Below are positions 11,101 through 23,100 of a stretch of 64,000 nucleotides of DNA, one piece after another (the first letter of the stretch is position 1; each line of letters opens with the position of its first letter). This DNA is from Incurvaria masculella. Lineage: Eukaryota; Arthropoda; Insecta; Lepidoptera; Incurvariidae. The stretch is from the NCBI GenBank assembly GCA_946894095.1, contig OX335641.1, positions 14,526,501-14,590,500 on the forward strand. The letters run 5' to 3'. A program made the translations under genes and the position numbers. The notes under the pieces were generated by a model. It was not told the origin of the DNA, did no database searches, and worked only from the letters and a program-made list of their open reading frames with translations.

Positions 11101-14100
11101 CCTTGTCGCTCCTAAAATCTTTGAAATTGAAGAAGTCAGTGTGCACAATCCATGTTTATACACTTTCACAGCTTTGAGAAGAAAATATAACGCCAAAGAC
11201 AGCAATTGTGCGGAAATAGCACAATCTTTATTTAGCCTGCGGCAAATGTTTTCTACCGTATAAAGTTGTTAGATCTTTAAATAAACACGGTCAGTAATAT
11301 TAGTTACAAAAAAATATATATAAAATTAAAAAACAGGTTAAAACATATGAAAGTGTACAAGAAGTTATGTTACATGCAATTATCAAATAATATCAAAGTT
11401 AACAATTTCATTTCTGTTATTTAAACTTCTGGTACCTAATCGATCTACACTAAGCTTGGTTTTCACCAATACTTATTATTCTTATTCGACACCACTAATG
11501 TGGTGATTATCTTGTAATTGGTATTTATTGCAAGATGCTAAGAAAGACTCCTTACTGGGCCGATTAAGCTAATCAGAGCACATGCTGAAACAGACCCTAA
11601 GGCTGAGTAAACAAGTTTCGTAACTGAAACTAAAACTAACGCAAGTATTTCTTCTAAGTCACTTTTCACAAAAGTATTACTTTTGGTTAGTCTTAGTTTG
11701 CGTTGCGTCCATTTATATGAACCTTAGTTCGACACAAAATACGCCACAAAGGCTTAAGTGTGGAAACCGAGCCCGACTACAAGTACAAGTATGAACCTTA
11801 GTTACGACACAAACCTTATATGGTAGAGTGCACCATCTCTGGTTTTTAAATATATTTCCAAATTAAAACATATCCATCCAGGGATAGTGCACTCCAGCCT
11901 AAGGAAAACAATTTGTCAGATCGTTAAAGCATCCAAATTCACAACTCTCATTCACGTTTAGTTCAAAGTTCTCGAAATAATAGTATTAATGTTCGGTTTC
12001 AATTGACCTCTAGATTGTTTGTGTTCAAATGTCCAAGCTTTGGGTTTCAAGCTTTTTCTACTACGCCCAAAAACTAATAATACCATCAAACGTTTCATCG
12101 GATAGCACATTTTTTGTTCATGATTAAAAAATGTAGGATCCGAGGCCGAACAAACTGGATACTTTTTCTTTCGAACTCAATATTTCTCGTAAAAACAGTA
12201 TTTCTGAGCCCACATTTTAACAGTTATGTATGTATAATGAAGACTTATAAATGTGTGCAGAAAGATCAGGCGCGTTTCAGCCAACCGGCAGCGCGTCGCG
12301 TACCTCGTCGATGAGATCCTCGAGCCGCGCGCGCACGTGCAGTTCGCGCGGCGGCACCGGCAGCGGTGCCGAGTCCGCCGGCGATGACGGCCTCGATACG
12401 GACGCCGCTGCCGCTGTGCACGCTGCCACCGCCGCTGACAGCCGCCCCTTCTCCGTCTGCAGCTTGTTGTGCAGAGTCTGCCGCACACACCGAACATTGC
12501 ACATTGCCCGTAGCCTAACGAACAAAGCCTGTCCGTTCAGCGCGGGATTGGTATTTCCGAGTTGGAAAGGTGAATTTGATCAGGTCCTTGGCGAATTCTT
12601 TGTGTCTTGGAATAAATGCAAAATTGGATATCCACTCGATAAAACAGTTGAGCTCATCCTGATGGGTACTATATCATTAAATTAAATCTGACTGATCAGG
12701 CTTCACACATTGTTGGTGTTGCCATTATCAAGAAAAAATCCTTCAATGGTTTGACGTTATTTCGGGAATTATGTGTGATGGTCTTTGTGTGATCACTATT
12801 TGATGACAGTGATTCAAGACAGGAAAAAAAATATGAGCAGGATACTTACGCGCGCTTTCTCTAGCAACTCACGACCGTGTGCCAGGCTATCCAGGGGCAC
12901 GTCTAGTTCAGTTACGGCCGGCTCGCAGGCATCCAGGTTAGTCAGGATACTTTCCAGCGTGTCCTCGTACTCCTTAAACTTAGCGAGACCTTCTCGCAAT
13001 CTTCGTTCAATTTGCAGAGCCGTTCCAAGCAATGACTGATGACTGTCGTTAACGTTCTTCAACTGCTTGCCAATCGTATCTTTTATGCCAGGCGCGCTGG
13101 CTGAATATTGTTCGATCTGGGACTGACCTTTGGCCTTGAGATCGTCTAGCGTCGATTGATACTTTTGGATATCGTCCAAAAGCAGAGCGTGCTGCGCCAG
13201 CTGCTCTTCAGTTTGCTCCCGGTTTGCGATGTATAGTGAGTTATGTGCCATTAGCTGGAACGAAATCTGCAGCAGCCATTTTTCGGTATCTTGCAGAGAC
13301 TGATGATAGAGGTTGTAGTCATTTATCTCAGATTCAAGGTCGGCCTTGCGAGCCGCACATTTGGCCTTCAAAGCATCGCATCGTGATTGAATGGCCAGAA
13401 CATCGTCTTTTACGGCCGGTTTTTTAGCCCATTTGCTTAGTTCTGCACCTTCCAATTTCAAATGATCTAAATCCGATTTCTTTTTGTCAATCGCGTCTTC
13501 AATATGTTTAAATTTTTCAAGTAAAGTCTTCATTTCGCTGAGTTCACCCTTAGTAGAAGGAATTTTGTCGAGACTGTTTTCCGTCTCTGTAATCCATTCA
13601 TTCATTTTATTTTGCATTTCTTTAAAGTCTTCCCACTTTCCAATAGCCGCCTTAAGCTGAGCTGTGATTGAATTAATATCAATCTTTAGTTGATCCCAAC
13701 TTTCTTGTAATACCTTAACATCGTTTCTGAGTGAATCTTGTTTCTCTGGAGCAGTATTATTCAGCGCTTTTTTAAAAGCCTCTTGAAGAACAACTAAAAG
13801 ATGATGACCTTCCGTCATTCTGTTGCTGACAAGTTTGATAGTATCCAGTTTATCTTTTGTTGTTTCAATATCACCAACACCAATAGAATCCTGCACAGTT
13901 CCATGAGCTGTTTCTAGCCAATGTTGTAACTCATTCTTAGCCTTTAAAAAGTCCGTATGATCAGATAAATTCTTTTCACAATTTGAAACAAGGCTTTGTA
14001 TTTTCGTAAGAAGTGTGGTGTATTCTGACTGTAGATTGACAGTTTTTTCTCTTACCCAGGCACAAGCGCTTAATTCCATTAAATTTTCGCATCGATCATT

Positions 14101-17100
14101 AAGTTCTTCGAGTACATGTTTATTTCCTAGGGCTTCAGCTAAGAGATCCTAAAATTAAAACAATAATTAAACACATGTGCTTTCTGGTTATCTAGTTATT
14201 TTTCCAGAAAACTTGTAACTTTCCGAATATTTGACTGAGGATATTTGTAATTATCATAGAGGAGACTTGTAATGTTACGGTTTTCACAAGTTTTCTAAGA
14301 TTTTTATATTGAGAGGCTTCAAGAAACATTCCTAAAAGAGTTGAGGGAAATAATTTAATCTGGTTTGAAATATTAGAGATATTAGAAATTTGACTTGATA
14401 TATTTGTTTGTTTTATTAAAATAATATCGTATTACTTACTCGACATATTTGAAGATGTTCGGGAGATATTTTGTCAACATTTTGTACGGACTTAAGTTTT
14501 TCATCGAATTCCTTAATCCACTTATTAAATTTATCGGAGGTTTCCAAAAAGTCCGCCCATGCAGATAGACACTTTTCTAGCATCTTTTTTGTGTCTTTAC
14601 AAATGTGTTGTAAATTTTCCCATTCAATCTTCAGTTGTTTAATTTCTTGATTAATAGAATCCTGGCCCTCGTTACCGGTAGTACTTAATACCGCATTGCT
14701 CAGTTCGATGGACTTGTTTAATAATGCTTCCCCCTTAGGAAATGATGTCATAATATCGCCAACATTTTTCTGCTTTTTCAATATTTCTTCTTTTTCTCCG
14801 TGTGAATCTGAGCATTGCTGTATTTCAATTTTACAATTGCGTACCCAGTCATAGAAATTGTCATATGATTTTTTAAACTCAATATGTACCATAACTTGCT
14901 GCTCTAATTTCTGAAAAAAAAAAATACATTCCAACATTAGATATAATCAAAATACATGGCATCATCCAGCGTATAATAAGAGTCAGACTTAACAGTTTGA
15001 TGGTTAAAAATGTGATCCAAATTGTAAATCCAAACTCAAATAAACTACGATGATATCCGGGATGATCCGGAACATTTACTACATTTGAGTAATATCGGAG
15101 GACAAGAACCTTTTTCGGTGGCAAACATTTTATTTATATTCATTTTGTCAGCCTCGGTAGCCAAGTCACGCGATGCCTCTGTTTTCGATTTAGAAGTTAA
15201 GCAACACCGTGCCTTCGGTTTCTGGATGGGTGATCGATCACAGGCTGACCTTGACTCTGATCCCACGTAAAATTAAAGGACCCTTTCCTTACTTACTGTG
15301 GTACGATACATTCCAACCGGGTTGCTACGATCACATTCAGTAAATAATGTATTGGAGCGACAATAAAAAATTACATATTTTCATTCCGGTTCATTGTATC
15401 CGTGCAATGTAAGCAAGGTCCTGGCAAGTTAATTCCCATATAGTGTTGGGTTAAAATCATGAGAGTCGGTTTGGTATTAGCCACCCATGTCCAGTTCCAT
15501 CACTACATAGTATAAAACAAAGTCGCTTTCTCTGTCCCTATATCCCTATGTACGCTTAAATCTTTAAAACCACGCAACGGATTTTGATGCGGTTTTTTAA
15601 TAGATAGAGTGATTCAAGAGGAAGGTTTATATGTATAATAACATCCATTAAATATTGGAGAAATACTGTTATTTTTGAGGTTTCCAATGTGATGTCGTAA
15701 AAAAATAATTTTTTTCCGCTTACATTGCAAACGCAGGCTGAACCCTACGAGATTTATCAAAATAATGTACTAAGTATTGTATACATTGGAAAGGTCTACA
15801 CAAAACTCCGCGATGGTATATATCCATCTCTTATGGATATCCCACAATAACATTTTTTTCTCATTTACTTTTTACGACAAATAATGGCTAATTTTCGAAG
15901 CGATTTTAACCAATACAGCATTAATCCTTATCCAATTAAATACTTTAAATACATTGTTGATTTAATATAGATCTATACGGCCTTTTACAGCATATGATTT
16001 AAATGAATATTTTCGAAGATATTATAGATTTAAAAATTGCGGAATGTAGTGTTTGCGACGGTACCGGCCGGCCGGGGCGGCGGGAGCGTGCCTCGGAAGC
16101 CGCGGTTCTCCCTATAGCACTTTGAATTTATTATTTCTCTAATATCTTATAATCATGTAATAATAATATCTAAGTTTTTTTATTTCAAATATCTCAATGT
16201 AGGAACTCTACGTAAAAATGGTTTATTTGTGTATCATTGTGTCAAAATAATATTTTTTTAAATGACATTATGCCCGTGCAAAGCCGGGACGGGCTGCTAG
16301 TAAAAGATAAAGATGAGCCCAAAGCTACAAGTCTATAAGGAATGATATTCATGCTTCGCTTTCACTTAAAGCATCACCATAACAATGTTTGTGGATTTTG
16401 TCAGGAAATATCGAAAATAATAGATTGAAACATGCACAGAAGACAATATAGTTTTGTACTTATGATACTTTTGAGATTACCGCGGTCGTTAGACATGTTT
16501 GAAAAATGTTACGGCTTATCACGCGGCAGGCTGATTGATCAACGGGCTGAATGATTGGCTCGAAACGTCGGAGAATGTATCTTTCTGCCGCGTGAAAAGT
16601 CGTAACATTTTTCAAACATAGTATTGTACTGCTTCGTTGTTTTCAAAGTTTTGCTGTATTTCAACAAACTTAAATTTCACATCTCAGCAAGTCGCGCGCA
16701 TAGTCAACATTACACTGGGCCCGTTGTATGGCGTTTGTTTCTTTAGGCAAAGGCTCAGCGACGAGGTTGCCGGGAATGTCTCTAGTCTTTTAACTTTCTT
16801 GGTGTTGGAAATTATTAAAAATAGATATTTAAATAACAAAAAGGATTTATATTTATTAAATTTTTTAGCAAGTATAACCAGTGAGTTTGAATTTTTATTA
16901 TCTCTTATTAAATTGTAATAATAAATCATTACTTGAAATAAAAGGCCGAATATGTCTTTTAAACTTTCCTTAATTTTCAATACATTATATGATTCATTTC
17001 ATTCATTCGATGCATTCAAAACCTAAAGTTTGCGTACTCACCGAAATAGTATCATTAACAGATTTCTTTACATTGTCATATCTATGAATAGTCTCTTCAA

Positions 17101-20100
17101 TTTCTTTGCATTGCAAGGATGTATCTTCTTTTAATTTTTCATTTAATTTTTTTACAACGTCACTATGTGAGTCAATGTCCCTTTGGAATGTTTTAAACTT
17201 TTCTAATTTCGCTTTCTTCTCTGATAGGTCGTTAAGTAATGAATCATCCGACTGAATTTTCTGATCTATATCATCCAGCCACTCCGATAACAGTTTGTGA
17301 ACCTGAAAGTATAATATATTAGAATAATGTTAAAGATCTCTTGCATTTATCATGTCATTGAAATAACCGAAATGAAACCAAATTACCTTGAATAGGTCAT
17401 CGAACTGGGCACCACGACTAGTGAGCTTATTGCGGACGTCTTGTATGTCAATCATTAATTTGTCAAACTCTTGCTTTAAATTGTCTGTGTCTTCTTGAAT
17501 CTTAACCGCACCGCTTTGCTCGGTGTTCATAATAACTTTTTCTTTTAATTCAAGAAGATATCTCAACTTATTTTGACCTTGCTCAAGTGATTGACGCAAA
17601 AGCTTTACAGTATTTAACTTGTTGTTAACTTCTTGCAAAGAGTTCGGAATTTCCGCACATTGGTTCAATTTTTCTCGGGTTCTATCGAGCCAATCCTGGC
17701 ATTCACTATACAATGCATTATGCTGTTGATGCTCCTGTAATTTTATTAAAACACGATAAATGATTGTTTTGGACCATAGACTAGAAGTTTGATTTAAATT
17801 TCACTTTAATACATACAGTCATGCGAACAAAAAAAAAATATCCTCAGAAAGGTAAATATAGTCATAAAAGTTACTTGAATACCTGATAGTATAATTCCAG
17901 CCGCTTCATTACTTCCTTGGCAAGAGATAAAAGAGCGTTGTACTTGGTAGTCAGTTGCGTGACTCCGTTGGAAATTCTCGTGTCGGCACACGTCTCGAGT
18001 AGTGTTTGTGCCCTCATATTCAATTTATCCAACTGCACCTGCCAATCGAATAGCGTTTGCAGATGTCCCTGTAAATAAGCATTACATTTTTCATGATATA
18101 GTAATAATCCCACCACATATGTACATCCCTAAAAAATACTTTTGACTCAGACTTTGACTTTGACTGAAATAGCGTTACATACCTGAAATTCTTCTAAATG
18201 GACTTTTTTTTGTTCCAAGTTATTCTGTAATTTATTAAACGACTGAACTAATGCTTCAGTCTTTGACAACCACTCAAGAGCATCTTTGTATTGTTCTTCG
18301 TATTCAGTCCACTTAACAATTCCGTTTTCTACTTGTGACTTTGTGTTGTTCAATTGTTCCCTGTGTAATAAAAGTAAATATTACAATTATGTGGTTGTGA
18401 ATGAGAAAAATATATATTTTCACTTACCTTGAACTAAAAGGAACTAAAGGCAACATTTACAAAAGAAACAATGGCGATACATTAGATCAAATAATGTTAC
18501 TTGACAAATTAATATTTTTTCCTTTTTTTTTTCAAACTATTTCACAAGAAGATTAAACTCGGGAATACAAACAATACTAAATGACAATATCCTAATCTGC
18601 TTTGATAAATCTATCATAACGAATTCATAAAAGTAGACAAGCCGAGTTTAACTTACACGTATGTGTCATATTCCTCTTGCATAAGAGCAACTTCTTCTTC
18701 AATGTCCTCTTTGTCTTCTTCGTCGGCAGTGGCACATGATATTTCGCCTTGCTCTAATGCTTTTTGTAGCTTTTTTTGTCCTTCTGGTAGTTCGCTTTCT
18801 AGAATCGTCAGTTGTGATATTTTGCTACTCAATGATTCTTTATCTCCAGTAGCTTCAGAACATTTTCCTAATCTCTCTTTTGCGGCTCTAATCCATTGAA
18901 CGAAATCAGTACCTGCATCAAGGAAAGCTTGATGTTGTTCAACGGCTTCTTTCTGCTTGGCATATAAGTCTTTAGCTTGCTTAGATAAAGTTTCGTATTT
19001 TGTTGTTATTTCAGTCGCAGGTGCTTGTTGCATCAATTCTGAAGCTTTAGAAGTTACTGATTGAATCATGGGTTCAAATGCAACGATATCTTGAACAATA
19101 TTATTGGTCTGTCGCAAAGTTGCTTTACGTTCACCAAGATTAAGTCCTGCAGTGGCTCCAGCCAATCGCTCTTGGCCCTTTTTAGACTTCGCCACTTTTT
19201 GTTCACAAACTTCTTGCAATTTTGCTTCACGGTCGTTGATCCATTGCTGCAATTGCGAATAGCTAGAGCTGTAATCTGCCCATTGCAATAAACTAGTTTC
19301 CAAGTGAACTTTAGCCGTCGTCATCTTTTTAACTAGTCTATCCCAGTCATTTTGTAATTCTTTTAATTCGGAGTTAATTTTGTCTTTTCCATCAGATCTT
19401 GTGTTGCGTAGAACTTTTTCGCCACTATTGACGGTAATATGAACTAGGTTTTGTCCTTCTTCGCGACGCTTTAACAAGTCCTCTATTTGTTCAAGTCGCT
19501 TTTGAAGCGCTTCCTTACTGCTCGTGCTAGCAGCCTCACTACCACTTCGTGTAACATCCCAAGCATCTTCAATCCACTTTTTAGTTTTGGCTAAGTTTTC
19601 GTCATATTCTTTATGTTGGTCATAATTATTTTGCACTTTTTTATAAACGTCATTAGCCATATTTACTTGAACTTGGTATCGAGAGTTCAAATGTCGTAAT
19701 TGATTAGCTACATACGTGTCTAAATGAGATGCTAAAAGCGATGAAGCGGATGCATTAAATTTATCAACATCTGATTTTCCTTTATTCAATTGATCCAATA
19801 CATCTTTTACTTCTTTGACTTGATTTTCTTTTTCTTTGGCGGTTCCCAAAAGTATAATTTTATGATTTTTAATAAGTATATCCATTTGTTGTAACCAATC
19901 AGAGAGTCGTTCATATTCATCTTTGTAGTCTCTCCATTGACTAACAGTTTCTTCAAGCTGATTTTTCTGTTGCTTAATTTCATTGAATAACGATTCGAAG
20001 CTCTCTTTTAAGGCTTTCATTTCATTATTTATAACAGTTTGCCCATCTGGTGAAGTACTTGCTAAAACAACCTCACCGGTGTGTTGTAAATGTTCTAACA

Positions 20101-23100
20101 GAAGTTCACCTTGGGCTTGTTTATTTATCAATGATTCTAGTGGAGCGACAGAATTTTCAATAGCTAGTTTATCACTTAGAGGTTTTGATTTTAATGAGGG
20201 CACTTTTTCTCTGGCTCTACTTAGCCATGCAATTAAATCATCGTTGGCTTCCTTGTAGAGCCTGTGGTCTCGGTATTGAGCTTCACGGTCTGATAATAGT
20301 TTCTTTATTTTATCGTATAACGACTCGAATTTGTTAAGGGTATCTTGAGCTTGTGAGGCAACTTGAGTCTGTTGACCGCTGGCAAGCATTTCAGCTGCTT
20401 TAATTTTTAAATTGTCAACTTCAATTCTATCACAACGAGCTTTTTCTTCTACTTCCTTTAACTTTTCAAGTTGTACACGTTTTTCAGATATGGTTGCTTG
20501 GTGAGGTGTTAATTCAGATAACATCGCTCCCATCCAAATATTGCTCTTCTCAATCAATTGTATTTGTTCCAGGAATCCCGCCCAATTTGTTACGGAGTCA
20601 TCTAGTATGTTTTTGGTTTCTATCATCTTGGATAAAAGAGCTGACCACTGCTCTTGTAAATTAATTAAAGCATCATTAATTTCTGCATGGCCAGCTGGCG
20701 CAGTATTTGCTAAGACATTTTGTGCAAGTTCAACTAATGTTTGAACTCGAACGAATCCTTCATCCTTAGATAATAATAGGTTTTGAATCAACACTAGCTT
20801 AGTTTCTAAATCATCTTGAGAGCAAGTGCTTAAATCTGCGCAAAAATCTAATTTGTCTCCTAAATCCTCAAACCACTGCGAACACTCTAGAATTTTGTTC
20901 GCGAATTCTTGGTGCACTTTTACATATTGTTGCCAACGATTGGACAAATCTTTTACTTTTTGAGAAAGCTGTTGATATCTCACGGCAAGATCAGAAATTT
21001 GAGATAATCTTGGACCCATCACTCCGGTGTACAAATGTTGCGCTTTTTCAGTAATGTTGTCAATTTCTAACTCTTTCGCCCTTACTTCGCCTTGAAGTTC
21101 CTTAAATTCATTAAACTGCTCTCTCTTTTCATCTAATGTAGATCTTAAGTCAACTGCATGAATTTTCGTATCTGTGTTACGTATCCAATTCAACAACTGA
21201 TCTTTAAGCTGTTCATACTCATTCCATTGCTGAATTTTGTTTTCTAGTGACTCGATAGTCTTGTTAATAAAAGATATAAGACCTTCCCATTCCTGGTGTG
21301 ATGCATCAATTTGCTTCCTTATGTTCGTCTGTCCATTACTTATTGTACCGGGGAGAACTTTTTCACCCAAATTCCTTATTTTATCTATTCGAGCTTTCTC
21401 CTCCGGTAAAGACAATTGCAGAGATTTCAGTTTCTCACAATTACTACTTAGCGACACACGTTCTAAATTTACATCTCCCCACAGTTGGGCAGTATTGTTA
21501 GTCGATTCTATCCATTCTTGCAAATCCATTACAGATTTACTATATTGTTGATGATTGTTTACTATTGCCTCATATTGTTCAACGAAGGATTCAGCTCTAG
21601 ACAAAATATTTTGGTGTCTTTTCTTAAGAATATCTATTTCATTGATCACTTCGTCACTGCTATCAGGTAAGCTTTCTTTACGTTTCTCTAGTTCAGTGAT
21701 ATCTTGCTGGTGTGAGATAGCATCTTGTAATAAAGTGCGGTATATATTAAGTTGTGCACGTTTTTCGTCCAAGGTAGCTTTGAGTACAATATCTTTAGGA
21801 AGACTTTTTTCTGCTTCCGAAAGCCATTTCTTAATGTTGTTCATGTTGTCTTCAAATGATGACCATTTGTTCAGTTCAGAATTTAAATCACGTTCTGCTT
21901 TATTTACGCTATCGTATAAGTTGTCAATAGATTGCTGTAAGTCCTGAAGTTGCTGCTCGATAAGTTCTTTTCCTTCTAAAGATGTCGATGGATAAAGTTT
22001 CTCTCCTAGTTCAAATGTATTATTGAGCAATACAGATGCAGTTCTTCGTTGGCTCAATAAATCATTGAGACTTTGCCTCTTTATTTTGATGCCTTCAGGC
22101 GAATTAGATTTATTTTTTTCGCTCTCTTCAAACTTTTGTTGGGCCGATTTTACCCAATCTGAACACTGGATGTATTTATCTTGATAGGCTGTATGGTCAG
22201 CAACAGCCTGTTCACATTTTTTAACAATTTCTTTGGCTGTAGACTGCACTGATTGAAATCTGGAAGTTATTTGTTGTAAATTCATAGCTATTCTGGTATC
22301 GTTGCAGTTTTCAATTAGTTCATTAAATTCATCAGAAATTTTGTCGAATTCACCTTCCGCTTTTTTCAAACTTCCCAAAGTGGCCTGAAACGTTATGCAC
22401 ATATCAAATAAATGTTTGACTGAACTGTTAAAAATATTGTACTTTTTCCATATATTTTTTAATATATCCATATATTTATTAACAAAGCTTATGTGTTGTT
22501 TAGTTTTAATTCCAAGCTTTAGTATGTAAACTAACTACTTCTTAGTACCTACCACAACAAGATGAAGTTATACTAACTACGACGAATCTTCAAACACATT
22601 TAAACGTCACCAATACGGCTTGCAATGCTCTGTTAGTTTAGTAAAATAATATTGCTCGATGTAACAATTAAGAGCCTACAGTGGAGCCAGTTTTTATTTA
22701 TATTTAACAACACCGACACCAAAGTGCAATTAAAATTTGCAGGTATTTTCTTACTTGCTCCAAACCATCCGCTAGAGAGTTGACTGCGATCATATCATTA
22801 TCCGTTTTATCTATTGCTTTATTTAGCTCCTGTTTAAACATGTGAAATGCACCTTAGAAATAAAACTAATAATTTTAAAACTTTCCACTAAAAATACATG
22901 TCGCTTTGTCTTCCATAAAAAAAAATTCATAAATTTCCGCAATTACTTTGAAAATAAAATAACTGCTAGATTAATGAAATGATTACCTGATATTTGTTGA
23001 GCTGCTCCACTTTTTCTTCTACAGTTGCTTTGGGATTATACGTTTTTAAACTCATTTCGGTCTCGCTGAGCCACTGCTGCAAACGCTCGTGCGTACTCTC

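Larger units (their letters stand above)
14911..17041. other. Intron between exons 15 and 16, mostly transposon-derived
   Basis: 2,131 bp. It holds, left to right, unique sequence, the 5S-headed SINE, a Helitron, and a hairpin repeat at 16,455-16,620. An AT-rich remainder (16,620-17,041) shows nothing recognisable. Confidence 0.6.

Noticed and set aside
12251..12685. Plus-strand 144-codon frame over exon 18
   Set aside because: Same cause, high GC content. The minus frame fits the splice phases of Msp300.
15193..15233. 5S rRNA gene
   Set aside because: Only promoter-region pieces match and the rest of a 5S molecule is absent; it is explained by a 5S-headed SINE.
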